NCBI RefSeq assembly: GCF_000235605.1
Contig: NC_016584.1
Span: 2,716,001 to 2,780,000, forward strand
Direction of reading: 5' to 3'
DNA: 64,000 bases
DNA from: Desulfosporosinus orientis DSM 765
Lineage (GTDB): Bacteria > Bacillota > Desulfitobacteriia > Desulfitobacteriales > Desulfitobacteriaceae
The notes under the pieces were generated by a model. It was given only the letters and a program-made list of their open reading frames with translations. It was not told the DNA's origin and did not search any database. Shown piece after piece: positions 1-7,803 of the stretch. How positions within the stretch are numbered: position 1 is the stretch's first letter; every line of letters begins with the position of its first letter. The position numbers were made by a program, and so were the translations under genes.

Positions 1-168
1 TATTCGATTAATCTAAGTTCTACTACGCCTAATCCTACCGCCCATGTAATTACCTGCTTAAATAGAAACGCTATAAGCGCTTTACGAATTTTGTCTTTTG
101 GAATAAATTTTATAGTCCAATTATCCTGATAATCCGGCTAAAGCGATAATTATATATTCTCTAGTCAT
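1..168 (-). pseudogene. CBO0543-family membrane protein, 5' part, frameshifted and cut by window edge
   Basis: Read on the minus strand, an ATG at 168-166 opens a peptide beginning MTREYIIIALAGLSG that hits a stop. The next frame then continues with KFIPKDKIRKALIAF and an ITWAVGLGVVELRLIEY stretch to the window edge. The order (short N-terminal helix, FIPK motif, FLFKQ, then VVELxLIEYP) matches the small integral membrane CBO0543 family of clostridial spore formers; two intact members lie at 19961-20937. A single shift near 125-135 separates the two frames, so this is either a pseudogene or a sequencing error. The function of the family is unknown. The rest of the gene lies outside the window. 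Confidence 0.6.
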
Positions 169-402
169 AAAAATTTCCACTGATTTAGACAGTCTGGCAA
201 CAGCAGGTACCATTACGCAAGTTCAGGAAGATGCAATTACAGTCGGTAGAGGCGATGGACATACTAGCAATTCTAATTAGCCATTTGCCGAATAGTAGAC
301 ATATTTTCGTTAATGGCTAGTGATATAGTTATTATCGGAGTAAAATAGGGGAATACAGATTTAAAAATCGTGAATAAACGGTCAATGAAAGGAGTTGTTT
401 AA
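169..402. other. Intergenic stretch with a possible unidentified coding relic
   Basis: No complete gene is visible. A plus-strand open frame without its own start (about 182-280) reads DLDSLATAGTITQVQEDA and onward to a TAG, and has protein-like composition, but I cannot assign it to a family. The last 20 bases carry the AAAGGAG ribosome site of the following gene. Confidence 0.3.
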
Positions 403-603
403 ATGCTTATTATAGATCGATATGAAGGAGATTGGGCTGTGATTGAAAACGGAGGAATAACGTTTAATCTGCCTCGATCCCTGTTGCCCCATGATGTTAA
501 AGAGGGCGATGTTATCACTATAAGTATTTCAGTTGACCAATCAGCCACCAATGAACGTCGCCAAAAAGGGCTGGAAATAATGAAAGGCTTCTTTGACAGC
601 TAG
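403..603 (+). CDS. DUF3006 domain small protein
   Basis: A 66-residue acidic protein with the DUF3006 pattern: an N-terminal IDRYEGDWAVIE strand pair, then a central LPRSLLPHDVKEGDVI segment. Family members bind no known ligand and have no established function. They are very often encoded immediately upstream of a ComEC-like metallo-beta-lactamase hydrolase, exactly as here, with only 11 bases to the next start. A strong AAAGGAG ribosome site precedes the ATG. The two genes are probably co-transcribed and translationally linked, because the AGGAGG site of the next gene overlaps this stop codon. Confidence 0.8.
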   Translation: MLIIDRYEGDWAVIENGGITFNLPRSLLPHDVKEGDVITISISVDQSATNERRQKGLEIMKGFFDS

Positions 604-614
604 GAGGTATTTTT

Positions 615-1850
615 TTGATTATGCGGAAATCTAGATTATTTTACGTTTTGGTAATATGTATAACCCTTTTGGTCACTGGTTGCGGAAACACATCAACAAC
701 GACTGCCACTTCCACTTCGAGCAGCCAGACATCAGTTGATCAAGGTGAGGAATTAAACAACAACCAGCCAACGCCCATGAACGCACACGGAAATCTACAA
801 GTACATTTTATCGATGTTGGCCAGGCTGACAGTATTTTAATCAAAGCCTCAGATGGTACAGCAGTACTTATCGACGGAGGAAATAATCCGGACGGTCCCA
901 ACGTAGTAAACTATCTGAAGTCACAACAGGTTAAAGAACTAGCAGCAGTAATCGCCACCCACCCTCATGAGGATCATATTGGTGGGCTTGATACAGTGAT
1001 AAATAGTTTTCCAGTAAAAGCAGTCTACATGCCAGATGCTTCAACGACGACGAAAACCTTTGAAGACTTTATATCTGCTGTTGCTGCTAGTGGAGCCAAA
1101 CGAATCCAGGCTAAGGTGGGGGTTAAACTAGATGTCCCTGGGTTAACTGGACAATTCATAGCTCCCAACGGGAGCGGGTACGAAGACCTGAACAATTATA
1201 GTGCAGTCTTAAGACTGACGTATGGGAAAGTAAGCTTTCTTTTTACAGGCGACGCCGAAGAAGTTTCTGAGACCGAGATGCTGGGGAGTGGGCAGATTGT
1301 GAAAGCGGATGTGCTTAAAGTTGGGCATCACGGCAGTTCGTCGTCTACAAGTAGTGCTTTCCTAAAAGCAGTTTCACCGAAATATGCAGTTATTTCCGTT
1401 GGAGCAGACAATGACTACGGACACCCTACTGCATCTACATTATCGAAGCTCTCTGGTGCAGGAGTTAAAGTGTTCAGGACGGATCTGGATGGAACGATTG
1501 TGGCAACCTGTGACGGAGAGTCTGTGACTTTTAATAAAAAGGGTTCTGCGCCTGCTTCCGTTTCCATCACTAGTATTGATTTGGCCGGCGAAATAGTGAC
1601 TTTAGTCAATGATGGCAGTTCAGCAGTCGATTTGACAGGATGGAAGCTTGTTAGTGAAAAGGGTAATCAAACGTATAGTTTCCCCAGTGGTATAACCATT
1701 CCTGCAGGAGGAACCTTGAAGGTCTTAAGTGGCTCGAAAGCAGAGTCAAGTACAGGGGCTCTGCTATGGACAAAATCGGATGTATGGAATAATGATGGCG
1801 ATCCTGGCTCGCTATATAATGCCCAGGGGCAGGTTGTATCTGTAAAGTAG
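615..1850 (+). CDS. ComEC/Rec2-like MBL-fold hydrolase lipoprotein with C-terminal lamin-tail domain
   Basis: A 411-residue secreted lipoprotein. The N terminus is a lipobox signal peptide (LLVTGC) followed by a Ser/Thr-rich linker. Residues of about 60-300 form a metallo-beta-lactamase fold of the ComEC C-terminal type, with the FIDVGQADSILI opening, the metal motif THPHEDHIGG, a late GHHGSSSS and a final GHPT. The last 100 residues (SITSIDLAGEIVTLVNDG through DPGSLYN) look like a lamin-tail domain. Free-standing ComEC-like hydrolases are thought to cleave extracellular nucleic acid or other phosphodiesters; the substrate here is unknown. The start may be TTG 615 or ATG 621; AGGAGG at 602-607 suits either. 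Confidence 0.85.
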   Translation: MIMRKSRLFYVLVICITLLVTGCGNTSTTTATSTSSSQTSVDQGEELNNNQPTPMNAHGNLQVHFIDVGQADSILIKASDGTAVLIDGGNNPDGPNVVNYLKSQQVKELAAVIATHPHEDHIGGLDTVINSFPVKAVYMPDASTTTKTFEDFISAVAASGAKRIQAKVGVKLDVPGLTGQFIAPNGSGYEDLNNYSAVLRLTYGKVSFLFTGDAEEVSETEMLGSGQIVKADVLKVGHHGSSSSTSSAFLKAVSPKYAVISVGADNDYGHPTASTLSKLSGAGVKVFRTDLDGTIVATCDGESVTFNKKGSAPASVSITSIDLAGEIVTLVNDGSSAVDLTGWKLVSEKGNQTYSFPSGITIPAGGTLKVLSGSKAESSTGALLWTKSDVWNNDGDPGSLYNAQGQVVSVK

Positions 1851-1924
1851 ATAGGATTAGGATGATCTAAACCTGATGATATGCAAAGGTATATCGGAGG
1901 GATTGCGACAAATAAATCATTGTT

Positions 1925-2089
1925 TAATGAACAAGCACAAAATTTAGGTGCTCTTAACGAAAAAACTACACATTTAAGGTTTTGGATTTCTTCTACTACT
2001 TCTTTAGAGAAATCATTTTGGTTAAGTCCATCAAGTAGGCGTTCTACTTGGTTAAATTCTCTTTTTAGAATTTTAATTTTAAGCGTCAT
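1925..2089 (-). pseudogene. 5' remnant of an unidentified gene, antisense to intergenic region
   Basis: On the minus strand an ATG at 2089 is preceded at a good distance by GGAGAA. It begins a plausible charged helical peptide (MTLKIKILKREFNQVERLL, then NDFSKEVVEEIQNLK). After about 45-55 residues the frame loses protein character and runs into the antisense of the hydrolase gene. I read this as the start of a gene whose remainder has been lost. The plus-strand frame over the same bases looks like a shadow. No family assignment. Confidence 0.4.
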
Positions 2090-2125
2090 TTAAATTGTTC
2101 TCCAATAGTTTCAATTTGCTCGTTA

Positions 2126-2153
2126 AAACGGGATTCCCAATGGAATCCCGTTT
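2126..2153. terminator. Perfect 12-bp hairpin, possible bidirectional terminator
   Basis: AAACGGGATTCC and its exact reverse complement are separated by a four-base loop. There is only a short T stretch after the right arm, so termination is plausible rather than certain. It lies between the minus-strand remnant start and the next plus-strand genes. Confidence 0.5.
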
Positions 2154-2394
2154 AGTGGTTTCATTTGCCTCATGATGCATTTTGAATAGCATTACCGAGA
2201 TGTCTCCTATAGTGTTGCTAATAACAAACATTTATCCAAATATTTTTCTCGTAAAATGTTGTGTGGGAGTTAACCTATAAAGCGAATTAGTTGATAAATA
2301 GAAGATAGCACTCTTTAAAAGTAAGTCTTAATAGTGGAATAAAATGGAAATTAGGCATAACTTGTAATAGACATGTAAGAAAGGAGGAATAGAA

Positions 2395-2433
2395 ATGGCA
2401 TTTGGAGGCGGAGAATATGGCGTCATTTTCTAA
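2395..2433 (+). other. Tiny Gly-rich ORF with strong RBS, possibly a broken YjcZ-like small protein
   Basis: An AAGGAGG site at 2381-2387 precedes an ATG that encodes only MAFGGGEYGVIF before TAA. Reading past the stop in the same frame continues with a short hydrophobic stretch (NLLVVLITSCS) and a TGA. A Gly-rich N terminus followed by a hydrophobic segment resembles YjcZ-type sporulation small proteins, so this may be one interrupted by a nonsense change. It could equally be a real 12-residue peptide. Confidence 0.3.
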
Positions 2434-2510
2434 AAATGTAAGACTGTCAGTAATTTGTTGGTGGTCTTAATTACAAGTTGTTCTTGAAAGAGTAAGGAGA
2501 TGAATATTAA

Positions 2511-2702
2511 ATGAAACCGGAAAGTAAGAATACTACTGATACAGAGGTCCAGGAAACCAGAGCAGAGGTCCCGGTTCAGCGGCAAGCTCCAATTGCAATG
2601 AGTCGGTTTTTATTTAGAAAAGGTAATAGCTCTGCAAATATAACGGATAATTCCAATGAAGGAGCTCAATTGAATATACTGCCTTGGAGAAAAAGACGTT
2701 AA
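2511..2702 (+). CDS. Hypothetical 63-residue protein
   Basis: A small hydrophilic protein I do not recognise. The N-terminal half is rich in Glu, Thr and Gln and looks disordered; the second half carries SRFLFRKGNSSANI and ends in a basic WRKRR tail. There is no membrane segment and no cysteine. A GGAG ribosome site lies about 10 bases before the ATG, and a clear intrinsic terminator follows 38 bases after the stop, which together support a real transcript. It may share a transcript with the tiny ORF upstream. Confidence 0.55.
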   Translation: MKPESKNTTDTEVQETRAEVPVQRQAPIAMSRFLFRKGNSSANITDNSNEGAQLNILPWRKRR

Positions 2703-2740
2703 AGTTATTTCTCTTATTGTAAACTTAAATCTTACGATGT

Positions 2741-2769
2741 TTGCACCATTAATTATGGTGCAATTTTTT
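2741..2769 (+). terminator. Intrinsic terminator
   Basis: The 9-bp stem TTGCACCAT/ATGGTGCAA with a 5-base loop is followed directly by TTTTTT. It ends the transcript of the 63-residue gene. Confidence 0.85.
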
Positions 2770-2869
2770 ATCCATTTTTTGAGTTTAAAATTGCCTGATT
2801 TCTAAACTGGAGAACTTGAATAGTTTTGTTCTAGGGGATATCGTTGTGTATTTAATATTGTGAATTGCA

Positions 2870-2931
2870 TTGACAATAAAAAGGATTACATACTATAATA
2901 CATACTATAAAAATTATACTATAATAAGTAT
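2870..2931 (+). promoter_or_regulatory. Promoter and putative HxlR-type operator for the molybdopterin oxidoreductase
   Basis: TTGACA (2870-2875) and TATAAT (2894-2899) are 18 bases apart. The ATACTATAA unit occurs three times between 2890 and 2924. The last unit lies in the interrupted palindrome ATACT-N6-AGTAT (2916-2931). TACT-spacer-AGTA operators are known for HxlR-family regulators such as YodB. An HxlR gene lies directly downstream of the target gene, so control by it is a reasonable inference. Confidence 0.55.
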
Positions 2932-2955
2932 ATTGATTTAGAGGAGGGGGAAAAC

Positions 2956-5190
2956 ATGAGTGAGTGGAAAAAGACCAGTTGTGTTCTTTGCGGTCAAAAT
3001 TGCGGTCTTGAGGCACAGGTAGAGAACAACCGTATTGTTAAAGTCAGAGGAGACAAGGATAATCCCCGCAGTCAGGGTTATGTCTGCCGAAAGGGGCTTA
3101 ATATTTCCTATTACCAGCATCATAAGGACCGGCTGACTCATCCCTTAAAAAAAGTTGGAGAGGATTTTGTGCCAATTTCCTGGGAACATGCTCTCACTGA
3201 GATTGCAGAGAAGCTAGGGTACATAACTAAAACCCATGGGCCCCGGGCCTTGGCCTTTATGGGCCTCGGCAACCTGGGCGGTCATTCTGAAGCTGTTTTT
3301 GGCCTTCGCTTGTTGAGGTCCCTCGGTTCTAAATATTACTATAATGCCTTGGCTGGTGAACTTACCGGTTTGTTCTGGGGTTACGGGCGAACCATTGGAA
3401 GGCAATACAATTTTACGATTCCCGATCATGACCGGACGGATATGATGGTGGCGATTGGCTGGAACGGCTGGATGAGCCATCAAATGCCCCAAGCCAGAAG
3501 GTTCCTTGACCAAATGTCCAAAGACCCAGGAAAAATTTTGGTGGTCATAGATCCGCGACGTTCTGAGACGGCTGTAAAAGCAGATATTCACCTGGCATTG
3601 CGTCCGGGGACGGATGCCCTGTTAACCCGTGCTTTGATTGCCATCATCTTACAGGAAGGCTGGCAAAATCAAGCTTATATAGATCAGCATGTCGGTGAGA
3701 TTGAACAGATTTACTCCTGGTTTGAGAATTTCGATGTTAGAAATGCATGCCAGGTATGTGAATTAGACTATGACCAGGTTAGAGAAGTGGCCCGGCTTTT
3801 TGCAACCCGCCAATCCTCTCTCCACCCGGACTTGGGTGTATTGATGGGCAGGCACAGTACGGTGACGACCTATTTAGAAATCATTCTCCTTACTATTTGC
3901 GGCAGGCTATTTGTTCCTGGCGGGAATGTGGTTCCGGGTTATTTAATGACCATGGGTGCCCACACGGACGATCGTGATCCCAAGCATTGGCGAACGATGA
4001 AGACGGGATTTCCCGCTCTGCTGGGCATGCATCCGCCTAACGCTATGCCAGAGGAAATCATGAATGATCACCCGGAACGGCTGCGGGCTGTCATCGTGTC
4101 TTCCAGTAATCCCATGCGTTCTTTTGCTGATACTGCCGCTTATGAACAAGCCTTTTCAAAGCTGGATCTATTGGTCACCATTGATATTGCCATGACCGAG
4201 ACAGCCAAGATGTCTGATTATGTTCTGCCGGATCGATCTGCTTATGAGCGTTGGGATACCACCTATTTTCAGCTGAATTATCCCGAAATTTATTGTCAGC
4301 TGCGTCAGCCCATTCTGGAACCAGAGGGGGAAACTCTTGAGGGGAGTGAGATTTTCACCCGTTTGGCTGACAAACTAGGTATGATTCCGGATATCCCGGA
4401 ATCACTCCGTATGGCAGCGTCAAAATCCAGGCTGGAATATGGTCAGGCCTTATATGCCTACATGCAATCCGATCCCAAGATCGCGGCAACCCTTCCTTAT
4501 GTGGTGGCCAAAACTCTTGGTCAAGAAATGGGTTCGGTTAACAAAGCCTGGATGTGGGCTTTGCTTCAAACAGTTCCCAGCAGTTTTAAAGATAATGCCG
4601 CACGGGCGGGTTTTAAACCAGGCCTGACAATGGGGGATGACATCTTTCAAGCAATAATTGATCATCCTGAAGGGTTATGGATTGGGAAGGTGGATCCGGA
4701 GAACAACTTTGCCAACATAAAAACCGCCGATAATCGCATTAATTTATATATCCCGGAAGTGAAAGAGTGGGTAAAAAGTATTACTCCTGAGTCTGAAAAA
4801 GTGGAGCTGCAAGCCAGTGGACACTACCCGTTGATTCTGCTGGCCGGAAGACACATGGACATGAATGCTAATAACTTAATGCGAAATCCGGAATGGAATC
4901 GAGGGCGGCGAGCCTGTACCCTGGCTATGCATCCGGAAGATGCAGGGCGTTTAAACCTCAGTGACCGGCAAACTGTCCGGGTGACCACTGAAGCGGGGAC
5001 GGTAAATATCGAACTGGAAATCACCGGGGATACCCGTCCCGGAATGGTGATCATTCCCCACGGTTTCGGCTTGGAATACAATGGAGAAACCTATGGCGTG
5101 GGGATCAACCGCCTGACCAAAAATACTCACAGGGACAGGATCGCGGGTACACCCTTGCATAGGTATATCCGGTGTAAGGTGGAAGCATAA
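2956..5190 (+). CDS. Molybdopterin-dependent oxidoreductase, Fe-S containing catalytic subunit
   Basis: A 744-residue DMSO-reductase-superfamily enzyme. Cys9, Cys12, Cys16 and Cys44 form the N-terminal [4Fe-4S] site. The following regions fit the molybdopterin-binding domains (GLGNLGGHSEA, DPRRSETAVKAD, LRPGTDALL, SSSNPMRSF), and a C-terminal dinucleotide-type domain starts near residue 620 (LILLAGRHMDMNANN). There is no twin-arginine signal, so it should be cytoplasmic. No Fe-S or membrane partner subunit is adjacent, which is unusual for respiratory members and suggests a soluble, stand-alone enzyme. The substrate cannot be read from sequence. GAGGAGG precedes the ATG, and the next gene is its likely regulator. 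Confidence 0.85.
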   Translation: MSEWKKTSCVLCGQNCGLEAQVENNRIVKVRGDKDNPRSQGYVCRKGLNISYYQHHKDRLTHPLKKVGEDFVPISWEHALTEIAEKLGYITKTHGPRALAFMGLGNLGGHSEAVFGLRLLRSLGSKYYYNALAGELTGLFWGYGRTIGRQYNFTIPDHDRTDMMVAIGWNGWMSHQMPQARRFLDQMSKDPGKILVVIDPRRSETAVKADIHLALRPGTDALLTRALIAIILQEGWQNQAYIDQHVGEIEQIYSWFENFDVRNACQVCELDYDQVREVARLFATRQSSLHPDLGVLMGRHSTVTTYLEIILLTICGRLFVPGGNVVPGYLMTMGAHTDDRDPKHWRTMKTGFPALLGMHPPNAMPEEIMNDHPERLRAVIVSSSNPMRSFADTAAYEQAFSKLDLLVTIDIAMTETAKMSDYVLPDRSAYERWDTTYFQLNYPEIYCQLRQPILEPEGETLEGSEIFTRLADKLGMIPDIPESLRMAASKSRLEYGQALYAYMQSDPKIAATLPYVVAKTLGQEMGSVNKAWMWALLQTVPSSFKDNAARAGFKPGLTMGDDIFQAIIDHPEGLWIGKVDPENNFANIKTADNRINLYIPEVKEWVKSITPESEKVELQASGHYPLILLAGRHMDMNANNLMRNPEWNRGRRACTLAMHPEDAGRLNLSDRQTVRVTTEAGTVNIELEITGDTRPGMVIIPHGFGLEYNGETYGVGINRLTKNTHRDRIAGTPLHRYIRCKVEA

Positions 5191-5280
5191 ACATTACAGT
5201 TTTTATAACTTAACAGTTGAAATTAAAGGGATTTTGAAATACTGTAAAAAGAAAACGAGTATGCAGAAAGGTTAATGCTA

Positions 5281-5952
5281 ATGGCACGTAAGTATAACCA
5301 TTATTGTCCGGTGGCTTTTTCCTTAGAAGTAATGGGGGGCAAATGGTCCCTGACCATCATCCGCGACCTTTTGACAAAGCCCCAGCGATTCAGTGACTTA
5401 TTGAAGTACTCTGCGAACATTACGCCAAAAGGGCTTACGGAAGCTCTGCGCGAACTGGAGGCGGCGGGTATTATTGAGAGAGAGGACTCGGGTCACCGCG
5501 AGGTCTGGTACAGGCTGACGGAAGCGGGAGAGGATCTGCGTCCAGTGGTAGAAGCAATGAAGGAGTGGGGACTTAAACACGCTATGCGCCCACCATTGCC
5601 TGGAGAGGTTGTGCACCCTGATCTGGCCATGGGCTTTCTGACGGATTCCCTCAATAAGAAAGCTCGTATGCTGCCCCAGCCGGCAACATGGTTGATGAGT
5701 TTTACCCATGGCGGTACTTATGTTTTGTCTTTTGATGGCTGTCGGTGGACAACTCGTTCGGGGGAGGCAGATAATCCTGATGTTAAGGTATTGGTATCCC
5801 CAGAACTATGGGCGACGTTTCTTGCCGTCAAACGGAGTGAGCGAGACAAATACATTCACTATTTGCAGCTAATTGGTACCCCGGAACGTATTGAGGAGTT
5901 TATGCAGACCTTCGTTATGATGGATAGGTGTAGCAAACCTAAGGAAGCATGA
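5281..5952 (+). CDS. HxlR-family transcriptional regulator with C-terminal SCP2-like domain
   Basis: A 223-residue two-domain regulator. Residues 1-100 are an HxlR winged helix (CPVAFSLEVMGGKWSLTIIRDLL, then RFSDLLKYSANITPKGLTEALREL). Residues of about 110-215 resemble a sterol-carrier (SCP2-like) ligand domain. HxlR proteins sense reactive electrophiles, thiol stress or small ligands; here the extra domain could bind a hydrophobic ligand. I chose ATG 5281 because the GAAAGG site is 9 bases upstream, whereas ATG 5275 would leave only 3. It follows the oxidoreductase in the same direction and probably controls it. Confidence 0.8.
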   Translation: MARKYNHYCPVAFSLEVMGGKWSLTIIRDLLTKPQRFSDLLKYSANITPKGLTEALRELEAAGIIEREDSGHREVWYRLTEAGEDLRPVVEAMKEWGLKHAMRPPLPGEVVHPDLAMGFLTDSLNKKARMLPQPATWLMSFTHGGTYVLSFDGCRWTTRSGEADNPDVKVLVSPELWATFLAVKRSERDKYIHYLQLIGTPERIEEFMQTFVMMDRCSKPKEA

Positions 5953-5954
5953 TT

Positions 5955-6018
5955 AAAAATTCGGCGGTTTTAAGGCTGGCTAATCTAGATTAGTTCATCT
6001 TAAAACCGCCGAATTTTT
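5955..6018. repeat. Dispersed palindromic element, copy 1 (terminator-like)
   Basis: A perfect 20-bp inverted repeat (5955-5974 with 5999-6018) runs AAAAATTCGGCGGTTTTAAG and back. It encloses the 14-bp palindrome CTAATCTAGATTAG (5980-5993). The outer arms begin with A5 and end with T5, so the hairpin could terminate transcripts in both directions. Related copies lie at 18115 and 58289. It starts three bases after the HxlR stop codon. Confidence 0.9.
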
Positions 6019-6061
6019 AAACTGGAGGGTGTAAGTATTCGAAAACTGCTCTTCCATCACC

Positions 6062-6119
6062 TTGACATCAAGAGGAAGCAATAATATAATAAATTTAATA
6101 TATTAGATAATGCTAATAT
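6062..6119 (+). promoter_or_regulatory. Consensus promoter with ArsR operator-like inverted repeat
   Basis: TTGACA (6062-6067), a 17-base spacer and TATAAT (6085-6090) make a textbook sigma-A promoter. Downstream, ATATTAG-N6-CTAATAT (6100-6119) is a perfect inverted repeat placed to block initiation, as expected for the ArsR-type repressor encoded immediately after. Confidence 0.75.
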
Positions 6120-6143
6120 GATAATGCGTTTTGAGGTGAGAAA

Positions 6144-6461
6144 ATGGCGAATATGGGCAACCAACTTATTTCAAATGTCTTTAAAGCTTTGGGTCATCCT
6201 ACAAGAATCCAAATAATTAAGCTCCTAAGAAAAGGTGAACTGTGCGTTTGTGATATCTTACCTAATCTTGATTCTGAACAATCGAATACTTCTCAGCATC
6301 TTACAGTCTTAAAAAATCAAGGAATTGTTGAAAGCAGAAAAGATGGTTCTAAGGTTATCTATTCAATAAAAAACAAGGAAGTTTGCGAAATGATTGACCT
6401 CGTCGAAGCAATTATTCTGCGTCAAATAGAAGAAACTAAGACTTTATTATCTAATAAATGA
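6144..6461 (+). CDS. ArsR/SmtB-family metal(loid)-responsive repressor
   Basis: A 105-residue winged-helix protein with the ArsR pattern: KALGHPTRIQIIKLL, then ELCVCDIL (the alpha-3 CxC metalloid-binding motif), then the recognition helix SNTSQHLTVLKNQGIV. The paired cysteines suggest derepression by As(III), Sb(III) or a soft metal. It is followed 55 bases later by an MFS exporter, so it probably represses itself and the exporter through the operator just upstream. GAGGTGAG lies 7 bases before the ATG. Confidence 0.88.
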   Translation: MANMGNQLISNVFKALGHPTRIQIIKLLRKGELCVCDILPNLDSEQSNTSQHLTVLKNQGIVESRKDGSKVIYSIKNKEVCEMIDLVEAIILRQIEETKTLLSNK

Positions 6462-6516
6462 GGTTTCTTTAGGATGCTATAATATCTCAAACTATTGTAA
6501 TTTGAGGAGGATTGTC

Positions 6517-7686
6517 ATGGATAAGCGAAAAATTATTCTCATACTTGGTTTTGCGGGGTTTGTGGCAATGGCCGATAATTGGGTGGTTTCTCCAATACTT
6601 CCATCCATTGCACAGGACTTGAATGTAGATGTTCCCTCAGCGTCAATTATTATTACTGCATATATGCTGCCTTTTGGTCTTTTTCAGTTACTATATGGAT
6701 ATCTTGCAGAGCGCCTTGGAAAGAGACAGGTTATAACAATTTCAATTTCACTGTTTACGATAGCCACTGCACTTTGTGCATTTGCTTTTTCCATTAGTGA
6801 CCTGGCAGTGTATAGGGCGTTGACTGGAATGTTTGCTGCAGCTGTCATGCCAGTATCTCTTGCACTTATCGGAGACATTTTCCCTATGGAGGAAAGACAG
6901 TCAGCTATCGGTTCATTTATGGGAATCTCTTTTCTAGGTCAAGGTCTTAGTATGGCGATTGGTGGTTCAATTGCTCAATTCCTTAATTGGAGAGGAGTCT
7001 TTGCTGTTTATGCAGGTCTAGCTGTCATTTCTTCAGTATTGCTGTTTACGATAGGCAGAAAGATACCGTCTGCAAAGAATAAAGAAAGTAAAGCATTAAT
7101 GCCATACATTAACTTATTAAGGAATCCTTCCAGTCTTATGATTTATGCTTTAGTAGTATTTGAAGGTCTTTTTTTGCTAGGTTCTTTTTCATTTCTCGGA
7201 GGTTTTATAAAGACAACATTTAATCTTAATAATTTTGCTGTAGGTATGGTTATGACAGCTTTTGGTATTATGGCCCTGCTTGCCGGTCGAAAATCCGGTA
7301 CTCTTGCAGCAAAAATAGGTCGTAAGAAAACCGCTGCCATTGGACTAAGTTTTGCCTTTTTAGCAGATATGTTATTGGCTTCTATAGGAGATTTTCTGCC
7401 TATTGTAGTAATTGCTGTTGGATTAATGGGGTTTGGTTTCATGATGGCTCATTCTACATTCTTGACGATTGCAACAGAGTTTGCCGCGAAGGCTAGAGGT
7501 ATAGCCATGTCATTAGTTGCCTTCTGCTTTATGGGGGGTGGCGGAATCGGAACGGCTATTGGCGGACACATTGTCTCCGTATCCAGTTTTGAAAGATTAT
7601 TTATCGTTTATGGCATTGGACTTATGCTAATAACGGTTAGCACATTCTTTGTGAAGAGTAGTTTCAGGATGAGGGCTCCGTTATAA
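6517..7686 (+). CDS. MFS efflux transporter
   Basis: A 389-residue major facilitator with about 12 hydrophobic helices. It has the drug/H+ antiporter-type loop GYLAERLGKRQVI after helix 2 and PFGLFQLLYG in helix 2. It acts in the cytoplasmic membrane, likely as an exporter. Linkage to an ArsR repressor and to ArsP-type permeases suggests an arsenical or metal-linked substrate, but drug export cannot be excluded. I chose ATG 6517 because GAGGAGG (6504-6510) sits just before it; a TTG at 6502 would overlap that site. Confidence 0.82.
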   Translation: MDKRKIILILGFAGFVAMADNWVVSPILPSIAQDLNVDVPSASIIITAYMLPFGLFQLLYGYLAERLGKRQVITISISLFTIATALCAFAFSISDLAVYRALTGMFAAAVMPVSLALIGDIFPMEERQSAIGSFMGISFLGQGLSMAIGGSIAQFLNWRGVFAVYAGLAVISSVLLFTIGRKIPSAKNKESKALMPYINLLRNPSSLMIYALVVFEGLFLLGSFSFLGGFIKTTFNLNNFAVGMVMTAFGIMALLAGRKSGTLAAKIGRKKTAAIGLSFAFLADMLLASIGDFLPIVVIAVGLMGFGFMMAHSTFLTIATEFAAKARGIAMSLVAFCFMGGGGIGTAIGGHIVSVSSFERLFIVYGIGLMLITVSTFFVKSSFRMRAPL

Positions 7687-7710
7687 AGGAGCATTAATTA
7701 GGAGAAAGAT

Positions 7711-7803
7711 ATGCTGCCTTATAGGATTGGGATACGCTATCCGGTAGTGGGCAACTTGGCTTTTTCTCGGATGAAGGCAGGTGTCGGAAAATGTTTACAA
7801 TAG
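7711..7803 (+). other. Small ORF overlapping the start of the first half-permease
   Basis: An AGGAGAAAG site immediately precedes an ATG encoding 30 residues (MLPYRIGIRYPVV, ending VGKCLQ). The stop overlaps the next gene start by 13 bases, so it could serve as a translational coupler. It has no recognisable domain and may not be a functional protein. Confidence 0.3.

Noticed and set aside
1881-2093. Plus-strand 70-residue ORF after the MBL hydrolase
   Set aside because: It has no ribosome site and a Ser/Trp-rich odd composition; the opposite strand carries the better start and composition.
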